Origin: Cytobacillus oceanisediminis
Lineage (GTDB): Bacteria; Bacillota; Bacilli; Bacillales; Cytobacillaceae
NCBI RefSeq assembly: GCF_022811925.1
Contig: NZ_CP065511.1
Location: 5,085,001-5,149,000 of the forward strand
Length of the DNA: 64,000 bases
Direction: 5' to 3'
Part shown: in pieces, positions 14,889-23,069 of the stretch
How positions within the stretch are numbered: position 1 is the first letter of the stretch
Layout of the letters: each line of letters starts with the position of its first letter
Made by a program: the position numbers and the translations under genes
Notes under the pieces: generated by a model
Seen by the model: the letters and a program-made list of their open reading frames with translations, nothing else
Told to the model about the DNA's origin: nothing
The model's database searches: none

Positions 14889-16451
14889 TTATCTGCCTAC
14901 GACGCCCATGCCGTTGATAATTTTATCGAGCATTTCATCAACCACAGTTATATTTCTGGCCGAAGCGTTGTATGCATGTTGGAATTTAATCATATTGGTC
15001 ATTTCTTCATCTAATGAGACTGCACTGACTGATTGCCTGTTCCGGTCTACTGAATCCGCCAGCACGGCAGAGTTTTTTAAATCCTTCTGAGCACTCTGAG
15101 AGTCTACTCCTAACCGTCCGATTATTCCTGAATAATAGGAATCAATGCTTCCATTCAGCTTTGATTTTTCATCATCAGTCAATGAAGTATAATCACTAAA
15201 GCTTTTCTTTCTTAAATCAGCCAGCAGCTGTGCATTGTGGTTATCTCCAGAAGCACCGCCTTTTTCGGCTGCAGCGGCGATTTTAGAAGAGTCATCAAGC
15301 AGTTCTTGATTTACTTTAATGCTTTGTGCGGGATTTCCCTCATCAAACTGGAAAAAGTCTAGACCTGAGATAGCATCCGCACCCAGAGCATACCCGTTTT
15401 TATGAATTTCATTGAATTCCTTGGCAAAAGCAGATGTCATTCTATTCAGCTTCTCCAGCATTTCAGGATAAGCACCCTTAGCGGAACCCCCTGCTTCATA
15501 CCCATAGCTGTTAATTAAACCAGATAGTTCACCGGATAAAGTCTCAAACTGTGTAAATGAAGCGGAACCGATTTTTAATCCTGTTACAAGTCCGCTGTCT
15601 TCGCTTTTTTCAAGCTCCACCTTGTTTGTGCCAACAATGCCGCTCTCTTTTGTTGCGGATATGAGGCTGATGGGCGGATTATAGGATTTTCCATCCTTTT
15701 GGACAATCTCGATATTATAAAGGCCCGCTGCCATCGGTTTAGCATCCCCATATGTATTAGGGACCACACTGGTCACTTTCACATTAACCAATTGTGAAAG
15801 GCTATCTACCAATAAATCTCTCTCGTCATAAAGGTCATTTGGGAGGTATCCGTGCGGCTCAACAGAGGCGATCTGCTTATTCAGATGATCAATCTGCGCA
15901 ACGATCGCGTTGATTTCATCAACCTTCACATCAACTTGATTGCCAATATCCTCCTGAACCCGTGACAGAGAATTATAGTAATAATTCAGTGTATCGGCAA
16001 CCATCTGTCCTGTAGCAGCCACTACATCCCTGGCTCCGGTATTTTCGGTGTGGCTTGATAAATCCTGCAGGGCGTTCCAGAACTTTTCCAGGGTACTGTG
16101 CAGTCCATTTTCAGACGGCTCATTCATGATTTCTTCCATCTTAGTCAGAGACTCGCTCATGGCTCCATAGTAGCCCATTTTGGTGTTTTCGGTTCTATAT
16201 TGCAGATCCAGAAACGATTCTCTTATTCTCTGGACGGTTCCCGCCTCGACACCTGTCCCCATTTGTCCGGGTATCTGCGGACGATTCATTCCAACTCCTG
16301 GATAAGGCTCGGTTTGCGCGAAATTAATCCGCTGCCTGGTGTATCCCGGCGTATTCGCATTTGAAATATTATGTCCTGTTGTATATAAAGCACTTTGCTG
16401 GGTGAACATGCCGCGGCGGGCCGTTTCGAGTCCCATAAAAGTTGAACGCAT
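14889..16451 (-). CDS. flgK: Flagellar hook-associated protein 1 FlgK
   Basis: 520 aa. It forms the first hook-filament junction ring. The start region MRSTFMGLETARRGMFTQQS and NISNANTPGYTRQRINF is diagnostic of rod/hook-type axial proteins, and the C-terminal VSLDEEMTNMIKFQHAYNAS completes the D0 domain. ATG 16451 follows GGAGGAA. Length is close to the family norm, with a moderate variable middle. Confidence 0.95.
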   Translation of the reverse strand: MRSTFMGLETARRGMFTQQSALYTTGHNISNANTPGYTRQRINFAQTEPYPGVGMNRPQIPGQMGTGVEAGTVQRIRESFLDLQYRTENTKMGYYGAMSESLTKMEEIMNEPSENGLHSTLEKFWNALQDLSSHTENTGARDVVAATGQMVADTLNYYYNSLSRVQEDIGNQVDVKVDEINAIVAQIDHLNKQIASVEPHGYLPNDLYDERDLLVDSLSQLVNVKVTSVVPNTYGDAKPMAAGLYNIEIVQKDGKSYNPPISLISATKESGIVGTNKVELEKSEDSGLVTGLKIGSASFTQFETLSGELSGLINSYGYEAGGSAKGAYPEMLEKLNRMTSAFAKEFNEIHKNGYALGADAISGLDFFQFDEGNPAQSIKVNQELLDDSSKIAAAAEKGGASGDNHNAQLLADLRKKSFSDYTSLTDDEKSKLNGSIDSYYSGIIGRLGVDSQSAQKDLKNSAVLADSVDRNRQSVSAVSLDEEMTNMIKFQHAYNASARNITVVDEMLDKIINGMGVVGR

Positions 16452-16469
16452 GATTGTTCCTCCGTTCTG

Positions 16470-16949
16470 CTACACTTTCGAGTTGAAAATTCCTGGATTC
16501 ATCTTTTCAGATTTCTTCTTGGCAGGCGGGCCATAATTCATCGTTTCAGGCTGCGGCCTAAAAAGACTCATAGATACATTTACAAACTGAAGGGAATGAT
16601 GAACAAGCTGCTGGTTTAGGAAATTCTGCTCTTTCAGTTCAAATATCAGCTCAGCAAGCTCATTTGTTATGGCTTCCAGCTTGAGGCGATCAGGCTGCGT
16701 GAGAATATTTAAACAATCTGATACTGTAGGGCTTTCCAGCATCGGCGCGATGGAATTTGCTGCCTTTTCCCGCTCGTTTTCCAATCGGCCGATAGCTGCA
16801 ATATGAGCCTGCTCATCCTTCAGCATCTGATTCAGGGCGTCCATGTCGCCGGTCTTAATAATGTCTGTCTTTTTAACTGCGAGTTCATATAGGCTTTTAT
16901 GAAGCTTTAGCAGTTTCTCCATCGTTGCAGTTAGTGCTTCGGCTGACAT
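16470..16949 (-). CDS. flgN: Flagellar export chaperone FlgN
   Basis: 159 aa, helical. FlgN escorts FlgK and FlgL to the export gate. Features: LLKLHKSLYELAVKKTDIIK, then LNQMLKDEQAHIAAIGRLEN and a helical LIFELKEQNFLNQQLVHHSL near the C-terminus. The family diverges strongly, so position between flgM and flgK supports the call. GAGGAGG lies 7 nt before the ATG. Confidence 0.9.
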   Translation of the reverse strand: MSAEALTATMEKLLKLHKSLYELAVKKTDIIKTGDMDALNQMLKDEQAHIAAIGRLENEREKAANSIAPMLESPTVSDCLNILTQPDRLKLEAITNELAELIFELKEQNFLNQQLVHHSLQFVNVSMSLFRPQPETMNYGPPAKKKSEKMNPGIFNSKV

Positions 16950-16964
16950 GCCATTCCCTCCTCA

Positions 16965-17231
16965 TTATTTTTTTGAATAAAAATTAGCGATGCTTTTCGC
17001 GACTTCTTTCGGATTGATTTTATAGGTGCCGTTCTCTACCTGGATTTTAAGCTCTTCTACTTTTGCTTTACGATTTTCGCTTAGCTGTGATACCTGCTGC
17101 ATTTCCTTTGCAGTGGAGCTGATTTCAATTTTATCTGATGCCGTTCTGGCTGGTTTTCCTGCATTTTCAAGCTTATTCAATTGGCGTTTGTATGGGTTCA
17201 CGCCTGAAGGACCAAAATTATTGATTTTCAT
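16965..17231 (-). CDS. flgM: Anti-sigma-D factor FlgM
   Basis: 88 aa. FlgM holds SigD inactive until the hook is complete. N-terminal MKINNFGPSGVNPYKRQ and C-terminal SigD-binding KVEELKIQVENGTYKINPKE plus VAKSIANFYSKK are conserved. First gene of the flgM-flgN-flgK-flgL operon and itself preceded by a SigD promoter, giving negative feedback. Confidence 0.96.
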   Translation of the reverse strand: MKINNFGPSGVNPYKRQLNKLENAGKPARTASDKIEISSTAKEMQQVSQLSENRKAKVEELKIQVENGTYKINPKEVAKSIANFYSKK

Positions 17232-17274
17232 GTGTACCCCTCACTTTCTTTCCGGTCGATTTAACCTAAGTCTA

Positions 17275-17301
17275 TTATCGGCTAATGTGGCGGTATGTTT
17301 A
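17275..17301 (-). promoter_or_regulatory. Sigma-D promoter of flgM
   Basis: TAAA, exactly 15 nt, GCCGATAA on the minus strand, 44 nt upstream of the flgM ATG. One mismatch in the -10 element. Confidence 0.85.
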
Positions 17302-17344
17302 AATGTTAATTTAAGTTTGGCAAAAAATACATCGATAAGCCTAT

Positions 17345-17376
17345 AGAAAAAGCTATGTGAATGAGTCACATAGCTT
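17345..17376 (-). terminator. Terminator after yvyF
   Basis: An 11-bp stem AAGCTATGTGA / TCACATAGCTT with a 5-nt loop, followed by TTTCT. The stem contains the yvyF stop codon. It isolates the SigD operon from the upstream competence-type operon. Confidence 0.8.
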
Positions 17377-17806
17377 AGAATCGCTTATTAATTTTTTCAT
17401 TGACGGCAAAATAAGTGCCATGTTTCTCTCTCTGGACAGCCTCTTTTCTTCGTTCTTCCTCAGCGGTAAACTGCTGAAGATCTTTTCTCAGATTCCCCGC
17501 ACAGCTGCCGCATAGCTTGCCTTCCCGGATGCTTGTCCCGCATTTCTCACAGGGATACCCCAAATTTGGAAATTGCGCTAATTTTAATCTGCCGGTCTTA
17601 ATAAACTTTATGATGAGTTCTTCCTCGACTCCGGTCGCCTCGACAACCTCCATCATCTTCGCTGTCCTGTTTTCCCTCTTCCGGATAAACTGGTAAACCG
17701 TCTCATAGGCCTTTTCTTCTTCCTTCCAGCAATCCTGGCAGACATCGCGGAATTGGCTTTTGACAAAAATGGCGTCACATTTCGGGCAGTTTGATAACTC
17801 AGCCAT
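17375..17806 (-). CDS. yvyF: YvyF, zinc-ribbon flagellar operon protein
   Basis: 143 aa. Two zinc-ribbon-like cysteine pairs near the start (CPKCDAIF, CQDCWKEEEKAYE) and two in the middle (YPCEKCGTSI, LCGSCAGNL), with a helix-turn-helix-like GVEEELIIKFIKTGRLK between. It matches the TIGR03826-type flagellar operon protein. The role is unclear, possibly regulatory. In B. subtilis it follows comFC directly; here a c-di-GMP gene is inserted between. Confidence 0.88.
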   Translation of the reverse strand: MAELSNCPKCDAIFVKSQFRDVCQDCWKEEEKAYETVYQFIRKRENRTAKMMEVVEATGVEEELIIKFIKTGRLKLAQFPNLGYPCEKCGTSIREGKLCGSCAGNLRKDLQQFTAEEERRKEAVQREKHGTYFAVNEKINKRF

Positions 17807-17876
17807 ATGACTCTTCCTCTCTCAGCTTGTGATGAAATTATTATAGCTCGAATAATAGGATAATTATAGAAAAATA

Positions 17877-20462
17877 TTATTCGAAGTATAGCTGGCTGCT
17901 GGCTGTTTCTATGAATCGGGATTCGGGAACAGAGGGGCTTTGCTCGAGCTGACTTTGCAGAATATCAAGCATCGCCGCCAATTCATCTCTCGGTCCCTCA
18001 TCGATAATAAATTGAAATCCATAATTAGTCAGAGCATCTGATATTTCATCTTTTCGGACAATCGTTCCTGTAAAGGAGAGAACCTCTCCTAAAAGCTTGG
18101 TTTCAATTAATAGAATGATGTCTTTCCTTACCGGAAGTTTCATCTTTGAAACAAATTTCACTCCGCCTGCACTCATATCTTCAATCAGGATTTTCGTGCT
18201 GCCCATTTTGACAGGCTTGCTGTTAAGCTCTAAGATGGTCATTTCCGCCTCCAGCGGATAGGGAAACTCGACTCGAACATACTTGCGCAAACCTTTGAAC
18301 ACATTGTCTTCTTTGATATTCTGCGGCTTCAGGCTGCCAATTAACAGTTTCTGCTCAAAGGTGGAAGGCGGAATTGGCTTGCTGAAAAGATACCCCTGTA
18401 TTTGGTCACACTCATTTTTTCTTAAGGAATAGAACTGTTCAAAGGTCTCCACGCCTTCTGCTACAACCTTCATATTCAGCCCATGGGCGAGCTGAATCAG
18501 ATTTGCTGTGATGATAGCATCTTCCGCATTAGTATCCATTGCCTGGATAAAGGTTTTATCGATCTTCAAAATATCGAATTTATACTTTTTCAACTGGGTG
18601 ATGGATGAATAGCCTGTCCCAAAGTCATCCAGCGCAATTTTCACGCCCAATTCTCCCAATTCTTTAAGCACTGCAATCACGTTATCGGAATAGTTAATTA
18701 GGGAAGATTCCGTCAATTCGATTTCAATCAGTGACGCATCAAGGTGATTCTCATCTAATGCTTTTTTTATCATGGAAACAAGACAACTTTTCAAGAAGCT
18801 CAACGGAGAGATGTTTACGGATATCGGAACAATCGATAAACCTCTTTCCCTCCAGGAATAAATCTGGCTGCATACTTTCCTGATCACGTATTCTCCTATA
18901 TTTATAATTAAACCAGTTTCCTCTGCCACTGGTATAAACTCCAGCGGTGAAACTCTGCCCCATTCCGGATGATTCCATCTTAATAAAGCTTCGGCACTTA
19001 CTATTTTGCCGGTCTTCGTATCAACTCTTGGCTGGTATTCAAGAAAAAACTCATCATTTTGAATGGCTTTTCTCATATCCTGTTCCAGGGTAAAAAGCTT
19101 ATAAGATTCAATATCCATAGAAGGATGGTAAACCTGAAATCTATTATTCCCTTTCTGCTTGGCATGGTATAGGGAAGATTCCGTATTTCTGACCAATTCA
19201 TCAGCTGTGCTCCCATTATCCGGATATAAACTAATGCCTATAGACGGGGTAATATTAAGCTCAAAGCTGTTGATATGGAATGGTTCAGAGAAAATTTGAT
19301 TAATGGAATCTGCTAATTGCGCAGGATCCTCCTTCTCCTGGATATATTCCATAATAACTGCGAATTGATCACCGGAAATTCTTGCTGAAAAACAGACTGA
19401 ATTTAGCTTCTCCTTAATTCTTTGTGAAACAAGCCTAAGAAGTTCATCTCCTGAAGAGTGTCCAAAGGTATCATTAATCTGCTTTAACCGCTCCAGATCA
19501 AAAAACAAGACAGCAATATTCTGTTGTTCATCGTCTTCAATAAGGCTCTGGAGCTTCTGATCAAAGTACCGGCGGTTCGGCAGATCGGTCAAATGATCAT
19601 AAAAAGCCATACGCCTCATTCTCTTTTCAAGCCATTTTTGTTCTGTTATATCTGTTACAAATCCATCAACCCGGAAAAGTTCGCCTCTTTCATTCAGATA
19701 TGGGATGCTATGATCATTAACCCATCTAATTTCACCGGATTTATGAACAATTCGATATTGATAGCGGATGCTGTTCCCATTCAAAATGTTCGCCCGCTTC
19801 GCTTCTACCTCCTGCAGATCATCCGGAAGGATCACATTGTTCCATAAATCGAAATCGGCAATAAATTCCTCGGCTGTATAGCCGAATATCCCCTCTACTC
19901 CCTTGGAAAAATGAAGAACTTTTCTTTCTGCCAGATCTGCGGAATAGACGCCTACATCAAGATTTTCATAAATCTGCCCAATTTTCCGCTCATTTTCGTA
20001 AAGCTGTTCTTCCATGCGCCGCTTTTCAGTTATATCCTGAATCGTTGCGATGATTTTAGGTGATCCATCTTCATCTGCAAAATAATCTGCCCGATGGTGA
20101 ATATACCGTTCTTCGCCATCCTGCCTGATCATCCTGCATACCAGGTCCACACTATCCTTTTCTTTGAGAAGCCTTTTAAACTGCTTTTCAAAGGCCGGGC
20201 GGTCATCCTGATGAAGGTAGCTCAAATACATTTGATAGTCTGGGAAAAAATCTTTTTGAGGCTTTAGGCCAAAAATCCGAAACATTTGATCTGACCAAAA
20301 CCCTTTATCGTTTTCCACATCGTACTCAAGGCTTCCAATATTGGCGATCATCTGAGCCTGGTTGAGGTTATTCTTAATCTTAGTCAATTCCAATTGCTGA
20401 CTGCTAGAATCAGCAATATCTTTAGTGGTTTTTTCACCATCCTGTGTATTAAATTCGTTCAC
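17877..20462 (-). CDS. PAS-PAS-GGDEF-EAL-PilZ cyclic-di-GMP protein
   Basis: 861 aa, soluble, from GTG 20462 (AAAGGATG upstream). Order: two PAS domains (about 35-145 and 155-270), GGDEF (about 285-440), EAL (about 455-700) and PilZ (about 720-835). The GGDEF signature reads SGDQF, so cyclase activity is doubtful. The EAL domain keeps EALLRW, ELTESS, DDFGTGYSS, LKIDKTFI and VAEGVET, so it is probably an active c-di-GMP phosphodiesterase. PilZ has RKYVR and DMSAGG for ligand binding. It sits alone between comFC and yvyF behind a c-di-GMP-I riboswitch and likely lowers c-di-GMP to favour swimming. An in-frame ATG at 20531 falls inside the riboswitch and is rejected. Confidence 0.93.
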   Translation of the reverse strand: MNEFNTQDGEKTTKDIADSSSQQLELTKIKNNLNQAQMIANIGSLEYDVENDKGFWSDQMFRIFGLKPQKDFFPDYQMYLSYLHQDDRPAFEKQFKRLLKEKDSVDLVCRMIRQDGEERYIHHRADYFADEDGSPKIIATIQDITEKRRMEEQLYENERKIGQIYENLDVGVYSADLAERKVLHFSKGVEGIFGYTAEEFIADFDLWNNVILPDDLQEVEAKRANILNGNSIRYQYRIVHKSGEIRWVNDHSIPYLNERGELFRVDGFVTDITEQKWLEKRMRRMAFYDHLTDLPNRRYFDQKLQSLIEDDEQQNIAVLFFDLERLKQINDTFGHSSGDELLRLVSQRIKEKLNSVCFSARISGDQFAVIMEYIQEKEDPAQLADSINQIFSEPFHINSFELNITPSIGISLYPDNGSTADELVRNTESSLYHAKQKGNNRFQVYHPSMDIESYKLFTLEQDMRKAIQNDEFFLEYQPRVDTKTGKIVSAEALLRWNHPEWGRVSPLEFIPVAEETGLIINIGEYVIRKVCSQIYSWRERGLSIVPISVNISPLSFLKSCLVSMIKKALDENHLDASLIEIELTESSLINYSDNVIAVLKELGELGVKIALDDFGTGYSSITQLKKYKFDILKIDKTFIQAMDTNAEDAIITANLIQLAHGLNMKVVAEGVETFEQFYSLRKNECDQIQGYLFSKPIPPSTFEQKLLIGSLKPQNIKEDNVFKGLRKYVRVEFPYPLEAEMTILELNSKPVKMGSTKILIEDMSAGGVKFVSKMKLPVRKDIILLIETKLLGEVLSFTGTIVRKDEISDALTNYGFQFIIDEGPRDELAAMLDILQSQLEQSPSVPESRFIETASSQLYFE

Positions 20463-20515
20463 TTCAAGACATCCTTTCCAATAAAAAAGGCAAACGAAAA
20501 TAGTTCTTCTTCTGT

Positions 20516-20592
20516 GCAGCCCGGCTGCCATGGCAGAAACCTGCTTTAGGCCCGCAGCTTTGCGTCCTTTACTTTCGTAAAATTTACCCTGG
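20516..20592 (-). ncRNA. Cyclic-di-GMP-I (GEMM) riboswitch
   Basis: Read on the minus strand, CCAGGGTAAA is followed by a hairpin TTTAC-GAAA-GTAAA with the GAAA tetraloop, the core GGACGCAAAGC (20567-20557), CGGGCCTAAA (20554-20545), and the closing CAGCCGGGCTGC. These are the conserved elements of the c-di-GMP-I aptamer in the right order. It ends 53 nt before the GTG of the PAS-GGDEF-EAL-PilZ gene. The leader then holds TTTGCCTTTTTT (20494-20483), which can pair with AAAGG and CAAA of the aptamer core and resembles a terminator arm. This would make ligand binding an ON signal (inference). Confidence 0.9.
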
Positions 20593-20671
20593 ATTAGAAT
20601 ATTTTAACATAGGATTATTTTCCTAATAACTATCTAGTTCAAAAACATTAATTTGTAATTTATTCCATCCA

Positions 20672-21370
20672 TTATCCTCTTGCTAATGTCAACGAGCATA
20701 CTGATGCAGCACCCCCTGCTTTCAGTACTTTCGCTGCATGATATAGAGTTGAGCCGGTTGTATAGATATCGTCGATTAGGATAATCTTCTTATTTTCGAT
20801 ATTGAGATTTAGCGGCTGGAAGACCTGATGAAGATGGATTCGGTCAAATCGCGATTTCTTGGATTGCTTTTCTGAGTGAATTCGCTGCAGCAGCTCCGTC
20901 ACGGTAAAGCCTGCCTCATGGATGAGTGCAGCAGACTGATTAAAGCCTCGTTCATAAAGCCGTTGAGGACTGAGAGGTATTGGAACGAGGTAGTCAAATT
21001 TCAGAGCTTTCAGCCTTTCTCTAATAAAAGGAGAGAAAGCTTTCGCAAAAATATAGTCGCCCCGGAATTTATAGCGGGCTAATGTTTCTTTCAGAAAGTC
21101 ATCGTATAGGAAAAGAGAATCGTTTTTCTCGAGCAGCCCTGACCATTCTGGATCCTGGTTCCACCTTAAACAATCTGCGCATAGATTCCCTTTTCGAAAT
21201 TGAGGTTCTAAATTGTTGAAGGGCCTGCTGCATTTAGCACATGTCTCGCCCGTAATTAATGGAAGTTTATCGGCACAGCCCTGACATAAATGATTTTCTT
21301 TTGGCTTCGACCAGAGAGTCGACCAGCTTACAGCAGAGAGTATTTCTTCGTGGCAAATTAAGCAGTTAAT
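20672..21370 (-). CDS. comFC: ComFC, competence phosphoribosyltransferase-like protein, AUU start
   Basis: 232 aa in one uninterrupted frame. Four CxxC pairs in the first 65 residues (CLIC, CQGC, CAKC, CADC) form the zinc region. FKFRGD-like YKFRGDY, LVPIPLSPQRLYERGFNQ and the PRPP loop IILIDDIYTTGST follow. ComFC is needed for DNA uptake during transformation and works with ComFA. No ATG, GTG or TTG occurs in frame before residue 157. The frame begins at ATT (21370-21368), which overlaps the comFA stop (ATTAA), with AAAGGA 10 nt upstream. It therefore appears to start at AUU. A TAG two codons earlier excludes extension. Confidence 0.9.
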   Translation of the reverse strand: MNCLICHEEILSAVSWSTLWSKPKENHLCQGCADKLPLITGETCAKCSRPFNNLEPQFRKGNLCADCLRWNQDPEWSGLLEKNDSLFLYDDFLKETLARYKFRGDYIFAKAFSPFIRERLKALKFDYLVPIPLSPQRLYERGFNQSAALIHEAGFTVTELLQRIHSEKQSKKSRFDRIHLHQVFQPLNLNIENKKIILIDDIYTTGSTLYHAAKVLKAGGAASVCSLTLARG

Positions 21371-22862
21371 AGTCTATCAATCCTTTCTTTTTGGCTTCAG
21401 AGTTCATTTTGAGGATTTGTTTCTGCGCTTTGACCATGCTTTCGGTTTTGCCGTAGTGAAAAAAGGTGATTTCTCCTTTCGGGTATTCAGAGCTTCTTCC
21501 AACACGGCCGGCGATCTGGACAAGAGCGCTTTCTGTAAAAATGCGATCTTCTGCTCCGAGTACTGCTACATCAATATTAGGGAAGGTAACTCCTCTTTCC
21601 AGAATGGTAGTTGTTAAAAGCATGGAAATCTCTTTATTACGCATCATTTGGACTTTGTCTTTTCGGCCGGGGTCTTCTGCGTGGACAGCTTGGATTTTAG
21701 GATAGGTTTTACGAAGGATGGTGAGGACTTTTTCCATTTTATCGATTTTCGGAAGGAAGAGCAGGCACTCCTTGTGGTTATCAAGCCTCTTCTTGATCCA
21801 TTGTCTAACTGCAGATGGGAGTTTGTCCTTTTTAAGGGATTTCTCCCAATTTCCACACCATTTGAAAGACGGAACAGGCAATGGATGACGATGATATCTA
21901 GCCGGGATAGTGACAAATTCTCTTTTTCCGCTCCGGCATTCTCTTTGCCATTTTTGGCTAGGGGTAGCAGTTAAATAGATCATAGAGGAGGTTTCCTTGC
22001 GGGACTGTCGGACAGCATACTGAAGGCTTTCGTCTGCTGTATAAGGGAAGGCATCTACTTCATCAAGAATGACTGTGTCAAAAGCATTGTAAAATCGAAG
22101 CAGCTGATGTGTGGTTGCGATGGTTAAGGGAGCTTGGAGATGGCGGTCTTCACTGCCGCCGTATAGGACAGCAACCTGGATACCAGGGAAGACTGCTTTA
22201 AGCCGCGGACCAAGCTCCAGTACAACATCTGTTCGAGGTGTGGCAATACAGATTCTTTTTCCGGACGCAAGGGCAGCATTGATCCCTTCAAACAGAATTT
22301 CCGTTTTTCCCGCACCGCATACTGCCCAAACAAGGAGCTCTTTATTCTCAATCACTGCATGCTTTACCTGTTCGGAGGCATGCTGCTGCCCAGGTGAAAG
22401 GGTGCCACTCCATACTAAGGGATTCTCGACAAGTTCCTGGAGTGGTTCAGGTCCACACCAGCTAATCAGAGGTGTACAAGCACTGACCCGTCCCATCATG
22501 ATGCATTTTCGGCAGTAAACACACTCCTTCTCCCCGCATCGGGCACAGTGAAAACTAGAAAAAAGAGAGCGATCCTTATTGCCGCACCTTGCACAGACAA
22601 CCTTACTCTTATCTTTAATAATACCTTTTCGGTATAGAATATTTCCGTTTCCGTAATGTGATTGAATTTCTTCGAGGGGAAATGGGAGATCAATAAGTAA
22701 AAGCTGCTTACCATGGAGTAGTTGCTGAAGTTCATTATTAAAGAGGTAGCTTTCGTTGAGTGATATAGCCGGAATGGTCTCAATTAAGGAAATCGGGAGG
22801 CTGTCTGAAGTGTCTTTGTTTAAATTTGGAATTAACATATTATTTTTAAGGGCAAATCTCAA
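21366..22862 (-). CDS. comFA: ComFA, DNA-uptake ATPase/helicase
   Basis: 498 aa. Membrane-associated DEAD-box-type motor that helps pull single-stranded DNA into the cell. Features: a four-cysteine zinc finger (CARCGNKD, CARCGEKECVYCRKC), Walker A AVCGAGKTE, DEVD box TVILDEVDAFPY, motif III YLTATPS, and helicase C-terminal LLTTTILERGVTFPNIDV with QIAGRVGRS. I start at TTG 22862, 5 nt after GAGGTGA. An ATG nine codons earlier lacks a ribosome site. The stop overlaps comFC by 5 nt. Confidence 0.93.
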   Translation of the reverse strand: MRFALKNNMLIPNLNKDTSDSLPISLIETIPAISLNESYLFNNELQQLLHGKQLLLIDLPFPLEEIQSHYGNGNILYRKGIIKDKSKVVCARCGNKDRSLFSSFHCARCGEKECVYCRKCIMMGRVSACTPLISWCGPEPLQELVENPLVWSGTLSPGQQHASEQVKHAVIENKELLVWAVCGAGKTEILFEGINAALASGKRICIATPRTDVVLELGPRLKAVFPGIQVAVLYGGSEDRHLQAPLTIATTHQLLRFYNAFDTVILDEVDAFPYTADESLQYAVRQSRKETSSMIYLTATPSQKWQRECRSGKREFVTIPARYHRHPLPVPSFKWCGNWEKSLKKDKLPSAVRQWIKKRLDNHKECLLFLPKIDKMEKVLTILRKTYPKIQAVHAEDPGRKDKVQMMRNKEISMLLTTTILERGVTFPNIDVAVLGAEDRIFTESALVQIAGRVGRSSEYPKGEITFFHYGKTESMVKAQKQILKMNSEAKKKGLIDY

Positions 22863-22897
22863 ATAATCACCTCGTTTTTTTAAAATCAATGGGGGGT

Positions 22898-23023
22898 ATT
22901 CCTCAAATTTCAGTTTCTATTCCCGAGTTTAAGCAAATCATTCCCCAAATATCTACTTCCTTTCCTCAATTTTGCCATTCCTTTCCCCAATTTTTCAAGT
23001 CTATTCCCAAAGTTCACAATTCA
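22898..23023. repeat. Six tandem 21-bp direct repeats upstream of comFA
   Basis: Six units start at 22898, 22919, 22940, 22961, 22982 and 23003, spaced exactly 21 bp. On the plus strand each begins (A/T)TTCC(C/T)CAA-like, e.g. ATTCCTCAA, ATTCCCGAG, ATTCCCCAA, TTTCCTCAA, TTTCCCCAA, ATTCCCAAA, followed by a T-rich half. 21 bp is two helical turns, so a repeated protein site would face the same side of the DNA. The repeats occupy the comF promoter region between comFA and degV. Read as protein (plus strand) they give heptads such as IPQISVS and FPQFCHS, but no ribosome site supports a gene there. Confidence 0.85.
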
Positions 23024-23069
23024 GACAAAAAGAAAGTACCATTCCGAACCCAGAATGATACTCACAATA

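Noticed and set aside
20463..20531. ATG 20531 as start of the c-di-GMP protein
   Set aside because: It lies inside the riboswitch aptamer. GTG 20462 has a proper ribosome site and follows the leader.
20672..20902. comFC as a 76-aa truncated gene starting at GTG 20902
   Set aside because: The frame is open 468 nt further upstream and encodes the expected zinc-finger and phosphoribosyltransferase regions. Only the start codon is unusual.
22898..23023. CRISPR-like array
   Set aside because: The 21-bp units are contiguous with no unique spacers, and no cas genes are present.
22863..23069. Classical ComK boxes (AAAA-N5-TTTT pairs) before comFA
   Set aside because: I found only partial matches, such as AAATTTCAGTTTC, none at standard two-box spacing, so I do not annotate a ComK site.
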